Shown: piece by piece, positions 23,101 through 34,602 of the stretch | How the letters are laid out: each line of letters starts with the position of its first letter | How positions within the stretch are numbered: the stretch's first letter is position 1 | Origin: Halichondria panicea | Lineage: Eukaryota; Porifera; Demospongiae; Suberitida; Halichondriidae | Assembly: GCF_963675165.1 (NCBI RefSeq) | Contig: NC_087382.1 | Span: 4,317,963 to 4,381,962, forward strand | Direction: 5' to 3' | DNA length: 64,000 bases | Program-made: the position numbers and the translations under genes | Notes under the pieces: generated by a model | The model's input: only the letters and a program-made list of their open reading frames with translations | What the model was told of the DNA's origin: nothing | The model's database searches: none

Positions 23101-26100
23101 CATGGATACACTAGTAGCATAATTATGCTACCCTAATGTGTGCCCTGTATGGTACTTACAATAGCGTGTACAAATTAAAGATAAAGACTAATATTATACT
23201 AATGCAAATGACAGAGTACATTTACCCTGACAGCTCAACCACCTGGGTGATATGTACTATCAGTAGATAGTTTTTGTGGGGTAAAAAAATCATCTGGCTT
23301 CATTGCATGCATTCCGGTAAACTACTCCTAAGTTTTCGTGGGGAAAATGTTCGTGGAAGTCAGCTTGCTCAGATTTTTTTATGCATGAAAATTACCTGCT
23401 ATACGGTATCTTTGAGGACATGACTAGAAGGGACTCCATATTAACTGAGTATGCAACAAGCTAGCCATCCATTTTCGTATGTACTTCGCACATTTACTTG
23501 TAGTTGAACACACTTTCTATTGCTTTCAACTGTCATACATTAATTTTGTCCACAGGTCTCATTGTCACTGTGTGTGCAATGTTCATTCCGAATGAGGTAT
23601 GTTTGTAGCTACACTAATGTTGTACTAGTGAAGCTCTCCCACTTCCTTCCCCTCTCTTTCTTCTTTATTCCCTTCTTCCCCATAATTATATCATTGTACT
23701 TGTGTCTATATGCCCAGCACTTGTAACCCATGCCCCCTCCCACCCATAGAACCAGGTGTGGTGTCCCTCTGAGCTGATGCAGACCATCCTGGGGAATATC
23801 CACTACATGCCTGACCACTGGAAGCAGGCACCTCACACTGCCATGGTCTACAAGGAGTTCACACAAGTCTTCCAATACACTGTGGTGAGTGTGTGAGTGT
23901 AGTGGATATATGGGTACAGTCAATCCTATCTGTTGTGGTCACCCTCTATAATACAGCCAGGTTAATGGGCCCCAAGGTCTCCATTGCATGTGTTTAGACC
24001 TGTGTTAGCAGGCCACCTCTTTATTACAGCCACTGTTTGTAGTCTACCCAAGGCAACCTCTATAGACTGTACAGTAACTTGAGCTGTGTTACATACAATG
24101 TATGTGTCTATTATTATTCCTATGTCGGACTGATTAAGTTACATGTACAATTTGATATTGATAATTCATTCTATCCAACCCCCTCCACACCCCACACTCT
24201 TGTAGATGTCCATAGTGGATGAGATTCTGAGTCCCCTGCTCACTCCGTTCATCCTCTACTTCACTCTCAGAGACAAGGCTGGGGCCATTGTTGATTTCCT
24301 CAGGAACTTCACTATAGATGTGTCTGGTGTCGGAGATGTCTGCTCCTTTGCTGAGATGAACGTGCGGAAACATGGCAGCCCTGAGGTACGTGCGTGTGTG
24401 TGTGTGGGGATGTGTGGGTGTGTGGGTGTGTGTAGTGTGGGTGTGTGGGGATGTGTGGGTGTGTGTGTGTGGGTGTGTGTGTGGGTGTGTGGGTGTGGAG
24501 GGATTAGATATTGTGTGTACTCTACAGTATTCAATACTAATTTTTGTCTATAATTAATGAGTGTAAAAATTATACGGTGTTTATAAACAGTCCAGGTCTG
24601 TGTACATTGCTAGCCAGGGTATAACTTTATTATTGTATTGTCTAGTGCACATTTATCAGCTATCAGCACACTTTATAGCAGTCTTTTTGCTTGCCATGCA
24701 GTGGTTGTCTGCTGGAGTGAGCAGGGCCAGTGACAAGGAGCAGGCAGAGCTGGGGAAGACCGAGATATCTCTACTCAACTTCTCTGTGAGTGATTCATAC
24801 TAGCCTGTATCAGCGGCTAGTGCTCATTGGAAGATGTTGTACATTGTATATACAGTAACAGGGATGTGCCCACACTGGTCAGTGGTGGTTGGCATACTAA
24901 CCACCTCTCTTAGGCCTTCATGTACAGTCATGTAGTTTACTGCATAAAAGAGGCAAATTAAGTTGTGTGTTGAATTGATATTGCATGAAAATAGCCATCA
25001 CTTCAAACATGCTGGGCACACCACTGTTGAGTAGCTACATGTATGCATGTACAGTACAGTGTATGTCATTATTTCTCCCTTACAGAGGAAGAACCCTAAC
25101 TGGAAACCCAGTGAGGATGGAACAGCCTTCATGACACAACTCAAGGAGACTGGTTAGTTAGGTCTAAGAGTACATTTGTATGTTTTACTTGTACAGTGTA
25201 CAAAAGTATGGTTTGTGAGGTTTTAAAACCACGTACAGGCCCAATGGTGACCACTATCGACAGGTTTCCCTGTACATGTACTAGCATTCACCATCACACA
25301 CACACACTCACTGAGGTCAGTGGAGTAAAGCCGGGTAGATTATCATATCTGGAATTTTTCCCACTGTACATGTATGTACAATATGTACAAGCCAGCCTGC
25401 CGCTGCCTGCAGGGAGGTGGTTTCTTTTTACTCATTGTATTGAGGTTTCTGGTTACCCATGCAGGTACTACAGATTGTAAATTGAATATTTGCCTTTGCC
25501 ATCTGGTACAAAGCCAGTTCTTAATTTGCTACACCATCTCCCCCCCCCCCCTCTCCAGCTGATGAGATGCATCACAGTGCTAGTAGTCAACACTCTGGTC
25601 ACTATGGTCAGGCATCACCAATGGAGTCCTCCCTCACCTACCTGTCCATGCCACCATCAGCCATGCCAGTCAGAGAGGTCAGTGTATACACTCTTAAACA
25701 CAGTGTCAGGTAGTTGTCCACTGGTACTTTTTGCATTCTGGTTGTGTGCTTTTGTTGTAGTGAACAGATGTACTCATTAAGTCTCGAGTGCAGTTTGTAA
25801 TGTTGTGTATTATGGTGTATCAGAGGAGGTATGACGTGAGTACCTTGATTAGGCTAGAATTGAGTTAATTAATCACATGCAACATGAGTTTACTTGAATT
25901 TTGCACGTGACTAAGCCTAATCGAGGTACTCGTGTCGTACCTCCTCTGATGGTGTATCATGTGGCTTAAAGCATTCCTTTATTACTTCCCTCATACGAAG
26001 TCATGTGTACATGTATAATTATGTTCAGCTTGGAGATTATTGAACTATACACCTATTATCTACGCTTCTGCACAGAGTTACTCTCAATTTCCACCCCTCC

Positions 26101-26762
26101 CCACGTCACAAGTCGGTCAGTCCATGGAGTGGTCCATCTGGAGCACACAGCCCACAGCTCCACACCCTCACACACACACACCCACACACACCCACTCACA
26201 CTCTCACGTTGTCACTGACTCTATGGTCGGGAGCACGCTACAACTACATCAGGTACATAACCTCTGCTAAAATTTTCAAGGGTACATGTACAAGTATTTT
26301 ATAGAGAGTTTACTGTACACTATTAGTGCTGCTTGGTGTGAATCCTGCTTAACTTACGTTGAACCTACTTACATGTAGCTTTGAGAATAAAAGCTTAGCA
26401 ATAAATTGTTATACATTTACGTATAATTTAAGCAATACTCAGACACAGTTTCTATAGCTAACCACATTTCCACTGATTCAGTCTCTCACTCCCCCCCTCC
26501 CCTTCAGGTACACGATCATCAGAAGTCCCAAACTGCCTACACTGCAAACGTTGAGAATGCTTGGACCGTACAGCAAGGAGACACCACCCAACCTCCCCTC
26601 AGCCTTGCTTCCTACACGTCAGAATCAGACACTCACATCACTGGCCCTGACGACCATCAGGAGAGGAGCTCCACTCTACAAGAGCCATTGTTGGCACCCG
26701 TGGTGCATCTGACAGAAGAAGACATGACTGTGGTAGAGATACATGAACAGCGTAGAGACTAA
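18949..26762 (+). CDS. ATG9: Autophagy-related protein 9 (phospholipid scramblase)
   Basis: Sixteen exons: 18949-19066, 19301-19347, 19793-19857, 20179-20331, 20867-20953, 21356-21657, 22068-22311, 22746-22978, 23556-23596, 23750-23884, 24206-24385, 24702-24785, 25086-25152, 25559-25677, 26076-26252, 26508-26762. They keep phase and give 768 aa. ATG9 is the multispanning membrane protein that seeds autophagosomes and scrambles lipids. Seen: the N-terminal sorting-type motif YQKLE, RWNHIDNLDEFFERV, QELTELDVYHRILRFKNYMV, LKFNFELILF, AFFSYAEIVKREPG, NELEHEFKVRLNKAYKP, FFAGSILAVLL, IHYMPDHWK and VSGVGDVCSFAEM, all hallmarks of metazoan ATG9. The C-terminal tail is His/Ser/Thr-rich. Intron 8 has a GC donor. 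Microsatellites, a minisatellite and two MITEs sit in the introns. The upstream region carries three CRE sites. Confidence 0.93.
20019..20177. repeat. CA microsatellite abutting an ATG9 3' splice site
   Basis: About 150 bp of nearly pure CA repeats run directly into the acceptor CACAG of exon 4 (starting at 20179). The tract replaces the usual polypyrimidine tract. The long Thr-His ORFs across it are artefacts. Confidence 0.9.
20546..20866 (+). repeat. Minisatellite built from the ATG9 exon 5 splice acceptor
   Basis: Twelve units of 24-29 bp of the form CAGTATCAATATTTGCCCCC...CACA are in tandem and end at the true acceptor of exon 5 (20867). Each unit reproduces the C-rich tract, the CACACAG acceptor and the first exon bases TATCAA. 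The repeats lie in intron 4. Confidence 0.9.
21088..21271. mobile_element. TA-flanked MITE, TACCGTATAGCGGGTAATTT family
   Basis: The perfect ends TACCGTATAGCGGGTAATTT and its reverse complement bound a 184-bp element in ATG9 intron 5. No ORF. Same family as the elements at 28405-28610 and 48469-48669. Confidence 0.8.
21936..22061. repeat. CA microsatellite flanked by a duplicated ATG9 exon 7 acceptor
   Basis: TGTATATAGGACCTAGTCT at about 21931-21949 resembles the real acceptor and exon start TGTATAGGGCCTAGTCTT at 22061. A CA-rich tract lies between the two. This parallels the repeated exon 5 acceptor. Confidence 0.6.
23306..23407. mobile_element. Short degenerate member of the TACCGTATAGCGGG MITE family
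   Basis: It ends with AAAATTACCTGCTATACGGTA. The left end (CCGGTAAACTACTCC) is degenerate. It lies in ATG9 intron 8. Confidence 0.5.
23935..24085. repeat. Copy of a dispersed repeat (GTTAGCAGGCCACC family)
   Basis: It contains GGTTAATGGGCCCCAAGGTC and TGTGTTAGCAGGCCACC, shared with copies near 44032, 51125 and 52480. It is in ATG9 intron 10. Confidence 0.55.
25821..25948. mobile_element. hAT-like MITE with 9-bp target site duplication
   Basis: The terminal inverted repeats CAGAGGAGGTAT and GTACCTCCTCTG bound 128 bp. They are flanked by the direct repeat ATGGTGTAT at 25812-25820 and 25949-25957. CAG...CTG ends and an 8-9 bp duplication are typical of hAT elements. A larger inverted region (TACCTTGATTAGGCT and AGCCTAATCGAGGTA) lies inside. 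It sits in ATG9 intron 14. Confidence 0.8.
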
Positions 26763-27151
26763 CCGATGTTGTGTAGTGAATACTATTACATGTATAGTGA
26801 ATATTGTGTTGTGTTCATGCGGTCTCATTTCTCATTGTGTTATCATGTTCATGCTCTTCATAGCAGCAAGTGTTAATTGATTATCTTGCGTTTGCAATAG
26901 ACTTTTGTGTGAATGACATTGGCTGTTGTTATGTAGCTTGTAGTTGTTGTTGCACTCTTTCTCTAGATCGTATATACCGGTAGTAATATTACTGTTTCCC
27001 TCTGTATTTACACTGTACAAGTAAACAACTGGCCATGGCTTCGCAGTGACACTCTTAATGATATTCATAGCCTTCCTTTGTTCACTACCAAAGTCTGTGT
27101 ACTTTGCACTGCACTAATAATCAAAGATCGAAGAGAGAGAAACTCCACAAA
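26763..27151. other. ATG9-DAP1 intergenic region
   Basis: These 389 bp separate the ATG9 stop from the DAP1 start codon on the same strand. They hold no ORF of note and probably contain the ATG9 3' UTR and the DAP1 promoter. Confidence 0.4.
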
Positions 27152-27944
27152 ATGTCTGAGAAGGAGTCTGTTGAGTTATTAGCTGGTCACCCACCCGCTG
27201 GTGAGACTTAAATAATTCATTCATGTATTTTTTGTGTGTATGGCTATAAATCTAGTTGAATAGCTATAGCTCAAGACATGCTATTAAATGCACGTTCCAC
27301 ATGTACATGTACTTGTATTTATGATACGCACACACACACACACAGTGAAGGCAGGAGGTAAACGAGTGGTCACCAAGCACAAACCTCACGACAAACCAGA
27401 CGATGATGCTTATGATCAGAAATACATCGACCAATTGCCAGAACAACTGTAAGATAAACAAAACAACAAGTTAATTGGTCCACATGTTTATACAATTATA
27501 TCTGCATGTGTACAAAGTTGATCAATTTATGTATTTTTATCCTATAAAATACGTCGTTTCCCCTACAGCAATGTTGTGGTTGCTCCAGTTATGGTGCCTG
27601 TTGGAAAGGTGGGGTATAAATTGTATATGCACACACACACACACACACACACTCATTGTACGAATCTAGGCAGTACCAGCCGTAAGTACGTAAACAAGCA
27701 ACAAACAACACAAATATTCTCATCTATTTCTCTGTCTGTATAATTATATGTAGTTAGTGCTGCACAGCATGTGTTGAGCCCTACTATTATTTTGATGAAT
27801 TACCCATAATTGAATGTCACCTCCATGCAGGCTGGTATTGATCATGTAGAGCCGACTGTGAGCAGTCCCCACAACAAGCCAGTACCTAAAGTGCAGAAAG
27901 GACACTCTCCTTCCAAGGCCCGCCAAATCAATCAACCTCGCTAA
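27152..27944 (+). CDS. DAP: Death-associated protein 1 (DAP1/DAP-like)
   Basis: Exons: 27152-27200, 27346-27448, 27569-27608, 27831-27944, in phase, 101 aa (human DAP1 is 102 aa). Seen: the conserved N-terminal GHPPAVKAGGKRVV core, a short hydrophobic VVVAPVMVPVG strand and the Pro/Ser/Gln-rich end HSPSKARQINQPR, which correspond to the three conserved parts of the DAP1 family. In mammals DAP1 is a small cytosolic mTOR substrate that restrains autophagy. It begins 389 bp after ATG9 on the same strand, which makes shared chromatin or regulation plausible but not shown. Intron 1 ends in a CA tract used as acceptor. Confidence 0.85.
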
Positions 27945-28147
27945 GCTAATTGACTTTTGAAATCATGAATGAACTTTTTGTAGACAATCCATAAATTGTA
28001 ATTAATTTGCTGAGATTATTAAGTACACGCCTATAATTATTAGCATAATTATTATTATCTATTGTGATAACAGTGATTGGCGTGACCATTATGCTACAAA
28101 GTGCAATTGTTGTGTATAATTATACGAAACCCTTAAATAATTAATAT

Positions 28148-30679
28148 TCATTTCTGTTCTGTGTCCTCGAGGTCATCATCCTTCTTGTCGAAGAGTGTAA
28201 ACACAGACTCAAACGCCTTCCATGAAGTCTCAACGTGTTTAGGAGTTCCTATAGGTGTAGACAACATAAACCAATAATCACCAATCAATCACATGCATAG
28301 AGTACTAAGAGTATAAATACTGCTTGTGTACACAAACTGTTACATAACTGACAAATTAGAGGTTGCTATACTATACATACAAGCCAATAAACTTGGCATG
28401 GTTATACCGTATAGCGGGTAATTTTCAAGGGGCAAAATATTCAAGGTTTTCGTGGTTGAAGGTCTGACCACGAATGAATTGAAGCGACCTTGCCTACCTT
28501 TTAAATACCTGCAGTGCAAGCAGCAATCACGAAAATATACCCACGAAATGTCTCAATATTGCTGAGCCACGAATATTTTGTCCCCCGAAAATTACCCGCT
28601 ATATACGGTAACTGTAACACATAATTATAGAATTCACACACTATACCTGCAGACAGCCTCCGTACATTATCCTCCCAGGGATGGAGAACAGTGTCTAGAG
28701 CGTCGTCGCTCATTACCCAGTTGACAGCTTTCTGAGTAACGGAGCATTGGAATTATAATTATAATTATGACTGTACAACCAATAAAAGAATAGAGATCGC
28801 ACTGAAGTTTGCGTTTGAAAGCTGTTTATTTACCTCGGCAAGCCATGCCCATTTCACAGGAGGTACTTTGGCAGGATTGAATGCATGAACTGAGTCAGTG
28901 AATGCTATGTTTTTCACCCTTTTCTTGAAGTCAGTGAAAAATTGATTCATCTGAAAGTAAATTGAGATGCAATCATTAAGAAGATGTTTTGTAAGTACTT
29001 ACCAAGTTGACTGTAACTACTCCACCATAGCTGTGAGCTACAATGTCAATGTGCTGAGCTTTGGACTTCTTGACAAAATTCTGCCACACATAATAAGCAT
29101 GCTCTTCTGGAGTTCCACTCTCCTGCATAACACAATCACTGTCACACATTGCGCATGCTCAGTATAATAATAGAGATTACGTAAGAGATCTGGTCATGTG
29201 ATCACATGTGTTGTTACCTCATGTGATCACATGAGCTATATCTACCTCGTGTGTTTATCTCATTAAAAAATCTGTTTTCAAAGTTTATTGAGATAGCTTT
29301 ACTTTTTCTAGGCTGCTCTGGTTAAGAAACATCTCTTCTAAGCGTGTGGCTGTAGTTCAAGTCTTGCTTGATCAAGCACTCTTTTTTTTTGCAAAGCTTA
29401 GAGCCTAGATCCTACACAGCAAAAGCTAGCTATGGCTGAAGGTGAACCAGTCATCAATGTTGAAGCTCAAGATACTGAAAATGTGGATGTGGAAGAAAAA
29501 AATCCAAAAGTTGAACAGACAGAAGAAACAGTAATAAGTGAATCTAATCCAGAAGCTGAGCAGAGTAAATCGGGTGATTTGAAACCAGACACAGAAATGA
29601 GTGACTCTAAACCAGAAGAAATTAAAACAGAAACAGAAGCTGAAAGCAAATCAACTTCTTCAAGCCCCACAAGTTACCGCATTCCAAAGCTCTCTGAAAA
29701 AACCGACGACACTAAAGAAGATACTGCTGAAGTTGCCGAAGAGGAAGAAGGAATAAAACTGACAGTTGACGAAGAACACAGCGATACTGAGCTTCTTGTA
29801 GACGAAACTATGGAAGTTCAATCAGAAATTAACAACGAGAGTGACAAAGACAAAGACGCTGAAGACGTCAACGAAAACGGAAAAAATGAAGAGAAAGAGA
29901 AAGGTAAAAGAAGTTCACGTTCAAGAAAAAGGACACGTTCCCGTTCAACTTCCCGTTCCCGATCCCGTGAGAAACGCAGACTGGAACGGTTTCGAGACAT
30001 TAAAGACACCAGTAGTGACAACCCAGAGATGGTACGCTCAAGAGTATTTGTCGGACATTTGGACACGGATAACATTACGAAAGATGATGTACAACGTCTG
30101 TTTTCTCCGTATGGTCGAGTGATTGGTGTGGCTCTGCACAAAGGCTACGGGTTCGTGCAATATGACAATGCTGACAGTGCTACGGCTGCTATCAAAGAGG
30201 CACATGGGACACCTGTGGGAAGCATGAAGATCGGTGAGATTATCTTAATAGATTATCAGGAAGATTATCACCATAGAAGGTGGTGTATGGTATGTGTTGT
30301 GTTGTGTTAGGCTTCTATTTCTCGTCAGACAATAATTTTTATTACATAGCTGTACATGTGCACTGCTTACAGAATGGTATCGCTAACTACAAAATTAGCA
30401 ATGCAATTTTAAATTTAGTGTGTTCTTGTTTAAATTATACTGTTACCAATGTGTGATTGCCTGTATGTGCCATTGCAGTGGTAGACAAGACTGTCAAGCT
30501 AAAGAAACTACTCGGAGGTATGTATACTGTTAGTATTATACTATTTTTAAAATTTCACGCTGCGTAATTATACTTGAAGTTTTAATAAAAGTCTTACATG
30601 TATGTCTTACGCAAATTACAAATTTATAAAATTTCATTTTAGCCTAAGTATTGAGATCTTGTTCTTTATTACACCCCCC

Positions 30680-30722
<43 letters not shown>

Positions 30723-33700
30723 GACCCCCACTCTGAGGCTCCGCTGCCCAAAGACGCTCCTCGTAGACGAGACAGACATGATGATCACGACTCAGACTAC
30801 CACCGACGTCGAGACATGCATCACCGCTACTCTCGCCTGGAGGAACTGGAGCGTAGAATGATGTACGACCGGTACGAACGTCTCCCCCCTCCCCGACGAG
30901 ATTCGTATTATGATAGTTTCTATGACCGACCTCCACTACCACCTCCACCATCATCGTTCTTATTCAACCGGCCACGCTTAGGTGATTATGAACGTGAGCG
31001 CGGAGATCGATACGCGGAACGAGACCGATTTCCAGAACGAGACCGATTCCCTCCACCTGACCCGTACTACGCTGAGAGACGAAGAGAGGATTACTATGGC
31101 GACTACAGGGGGGGCGGTGGTTCCGACCCCTACCGCTATTAAGCTATAGAGATTGCAAGTTCACAAGCTTTGTTTTAGACTTAGTTACTTAAGCTCAGAC
31201 TATAACTAAAGCTGTGACTGCTGGAACCTTTCTCATGCGTATTGTGTTTTGCTTCGAAGCTTTTGCTGCATGTGTTTATATAGTGTAGAAGGCATTATGA
31301 TTATATTTGCTTTTTCAATGCATATGCGATTATCTAAGCCTAAGCTAAAGCCGTGCTCACTTTGATCTTCTATCATAGCTATGGCTCAGTAACAACAACT
31401 ACGTACTGTAAAGGTGTCCAATAGGTATACACAAAAGCACACTAAGCTAAGCATGAGCTGGGTACCTAGTCATACAGTTTATACAATATGCAAGCTGGTT
31501 TGTAATGAAGTTAGTGTACCTGTTAGTCTAATTCTAACTGCCAGAATGACCTTTTTTGGGTCATCCTGGTATTATATTCATTGTACAGGTGTAGACAGGG
31601 CTACATACTATAACAATATTAGGTAAAGGGACACTTTGTGTGCGCATTATGTATGTACAAATGTACATTTACCTTGAGTTGTTTTGCTTTGCCTTTGACT
31701 ATTCTTGTATTCTCGTTTGTGTTGGTCACGACAATTCCATAACCCTCCTGCATGGTATACACGTACAGTTAAAGTTTCCATAAGATTAGAAACGTATAAA
31801 AGAAGGATATTAATATAAAGTACATAATTAAAGTCGGAATTTTCAGAGCATTTCTTCATTCTAATTATTGCTGTACTGTTATTTTTTGCTTAGCATTTCG
31901 ATAGTTCAAGCTAACCAACAGTGTGATAGGGGAGAGAGTGTGTGCTATACATTGTACACTCCATCAATAGCTTGGACTTACTTTCTTGGCTCTTGCGATG
32001 TACGGTAGTTGTGTACCACTGTCGAGGCAATCGTTGATGATCAGGCTGCGAAGGGGGGGGGTCTAGGTTACCACAATGGGAGGGGCTTATACTGTACATT
32101 AGGTCAGAGGGTACAGCAAAAATATTTAGTTTTGAGAGATGTATATAGTACAAACATGCATAGCAATCTGGATCCCATGCAATGTATATATAATAATCAT
32201 TATGTACGTGTACTATACTGTAAGCACTAAATTTCTATCAATCTCTACATGTACATGTATTGGAAGATTCGACCACAATAACTAGCTTAGTAGCAGTACC
32301 AGCTGGCTGCTCACCTCCTAGCCCACTGTCCAGCTCTCACCACTCCACTGCCGTGTATCAAGATCATCAGTTTGTCTGCTCTCAAGGCGTCCTCACTCAT
32401 GAAAAAGAACGAACAGTCTTTCTTTGCCGTTTGCTGCATGGAACACAATAGTACGTATAATTATACTAGTGTGTGTGTGTGTGTGTGTGTGGAGAAGACT
32501 TACTGGAATATTGACTCTCTTCAGACCAGCTTCATTCTCTAGCATCTCATACACTTCTCCTGTGATCACCTGTGTACAGTAGTGAATGTAAATGATCAGT
32601 ATCGGGCCAAAAGTGTGTATAGTGTGGTGTGTGTGTGTGCGTTTGTGTGGGGGGGGGGGTGAATGATATATTTTACTTTTTACTTATACCTACACACATA
32701 CATGTAGAGTGGAGTCTCCCCATGCAACCTTAACAGCCACCACTGAAGAATAAGGCCGACTGCGATATAAAAGATGACAGGGTCTGAAATGAACAGTTTG
32801 TGGACTCGACCATTCTGAATAACAGCCAAAACTTGTTTCCCCAAAGGTAATCCCTTATATAGTATACCGAGGTACTTCTCAATATCAGTAATTACCTCTC
32901 CTAATTCGGTGTAGTGACGCTGATTATATTTCTTCTTTCCCTTCTTTACTTCATACACAAACCCCTCACCTGTCTCAGTATTTCTCAATCTGCCGTCTGT
33001 AGAATTTCAATACAAAACTAATATTGACTTGGATTGATTAATTTGCAGCAATAGTAATTTTTTATAGATACAGCAGATATCGTTTCAACTGATACTTCTT
33101 AGACAATTAATGTTCTTGTGCTCAATATTAGCAAGGGCTTATAAAGAGAAGTGTGTCTCTTTATAACCCCTTGCTGCTATGTACACATGTACAGCAGAAT
33201 CAAACCACGCATAAATTTGATTTTACAATGTACAGCTTGTAGCAGTAAGTAAAACTTACCCTCAAAATGATATCCGAATTCTTTTAATGTATTGGGGAAC
33301 GAAGCGACCTCATCTTCTTCTTCTTCTTCTTCCTCTTTATTGCCTTCTTCCGCCACTTTACTCTTAACCTCCTCTTCAGCAGTGTCCTCTTTTTGACCCT
33401 CACTAACAGCTGCAGCTGGGGGCTCGGAGGACTCCTTATCAACACTGGACTCCTCTGGGGGACTAGTAGTCTTTTTGGAGGTGTCCACAATCTCTGTAGT
33501 GTCGGAGGACTCCTTATCAGCACTGGATTCTGGGGGACTAGTAGTCTTTTTGGAGGTGTCCACATCCGCTGTAGTGTTGGAGGACTCCTTATCAGCACTG
33601 GATTCTGGGGGACTAGTAGTCTCTTTGGATATGTCTACATTCTCTGCAGTCTCTTTAGAGGAGTCCACATTCTCTAGCTCTGTAGTGTCAAATGTGCCCG

Positions 33701-34264
33701 CATTTTTTGTAGTGTCAGTCATGTCAACATTTTGTGGGTTGATCTCTGGTTCCGATTCTGGAATGGAGATGGAACAAAAGGCCTGACCTGTGATTGTCAT
33801 TTAATCTACATTATATACTATCAGTGAATTGTGCCCAGCATTTTAGAAGTGATGGCTATTTTCATGTAACACAAGCAATTTGCCTCATTTATATGCAGTA
33901 TACTATAGCGTGGTTAGTACCAACCGCCACTGAGCACAAGTTGCTATTCATCACCCTTAACATAATTATAAACGCATACTATAAATGGTTATGGCTAACC
34001 GTTATTGTCTTCACCCTGACTCATCATCTCTTGGTCTTCTTGGTCTTCTTGTTCAGTAACTGTTTGATCAACCTCCATTGCACTTTCGGCTGCAAATACG
34101 CAATCACATAAATGGATTAGCATTTTACAGGTGAATGTTAGATGGTGAAGTGTGTTAGTACTACTAGTTTACATTAGTACTACTTTACGTCAATTAATTG
34201 TGGTTGTAAGTAATACCATAGAATGATAGTATTTATAGTAAATACCATCATTGTCGCTATCCAT
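28148..34264 (-). CDS. ARB2A: ARB2A (FAM172A)-like alpha/beta-hydrolase-fold protein
   Basis: Twelve exons (minus): 34246-34264, 34000-34089, 33260-33757, 32896-32996, 32504-32569, 32315-32433, 31982-32045, 31673-31747, 29003-29122, 28834-28950, 28647-28731, 28148-28248; 484 aa with consistent phases. The N-terminal ~190 residues are acidic and repetitive ([12 protein letters not shown] units). The Arb2 domain follows: [57 protein letters not shown], the nucleophile-elbow-like [17 protein letters not shown], and the end [22 protein letters not shown]172A in vertebrates is linked to Argonaute-related splicing control, and yeast Arb2 to heterochromatin siRNA. The acidic arm is much longer than usual. 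The 2.5-kb intron 8 contains a whole gene on the opposite strand. It is divergent from the sphingomyelinase gene. Confidence 0.88.
28405..28610. mobile_element. TA-flanked MITE, TACCGTATAGCGGG family
   Basis: The left end TACCGTATAGCGGGTAATTT and right end AAATTACCCGCTATATACGGTA bound 206 bp, with a 2-bp insertion in the right end. It lies in the last intron of the ARB2A-like gene. Confidence 0.75.
29432..31142 (+). CDS. RRM RNA-binding protein with acidic N-terminus and RS stretch (hnRNP C/RALY-like RRM)
   Basis: Exons: 29432-30233, 30479-30517, 30721-31142 (phases 1, 1), 420 aa. Residues 1-150 are Glu/Asp-rich. A Ser-Arg/Lys-rich stretch near 155-185 contains [15 protein letters not shown]. 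One RRM at about 200-270 has RNP2-like SRVFVGHL and RNP1-like KGYGFVQY, with a spacing and KGYGFVQY core closest to hnRNP C/RALY-type RRMs. The C-terminal exon is rich in Arg, Asp, Tyr and Pro, ending in a [10 protein letters not shown] tail. These features suggest a nuclear pre-mRNA binding or splicing factor. The gene lies wholly within intron 8 of the ARB2A-like gene on the opposite strand. A CA tract provides the acceptor of exon 3. The exact orthologue is uncertain. Confidence 0.82.
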
Positions 34265-34602
34265 TCTGTAGATGTGCAGGTTTGCTTCACACTCTCCTCC
34301 TTCCTGGATAATGGATAGAAAAAAAGAGCAATATTTCATATGGACCATAAATTATGGAACATACCTGACAATGTTGTGTGTGGTGTGTTGTTCCAGTGAC
34401 TGAGTAGTTGCAGCAGCTCAACAAACAACAAGTTGTGACTATTACAAGTAGGGGAAACCCCATTCTTCCAAGCCTATTAGTGGGTGGGGCTCCATTGCAG
34501 TCACAAGGCTGATTGGGGTGGGCGTGGTAGCTACAGTACAAGAGAAAAAGGACTGAAAAAAAGAAGAGGTCAACTTGTTTAGTGCATGCTTACTTGCTTC
34601 TG
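34265..34602. promoter_or_regulatory. Candidate bidirectional promoter between ARB2A-like and SMPD1
   Basis: The start codons of two divergent genes are only 338 bp apart. The segment includes an inverted CCAAT (ATTGG at 34512) followed by a GGGTGGGCGTGG box. There is no obvious TATA motif. Promoter function is inferred from geometry. Confidence 0.5.

Noticed and set aside
24256-24534. Minus-strand Thr-His/Pro ORF
   Set aside because: Antisense of ATG9 exon 11 and a GT repeat.
34582-34602. Upstream GTG extension of the sphingomyelinase ORF
   Set aside because: A nuclear animal gene would start at ATG; ATG 34603 begins directly with a good signal peptide.
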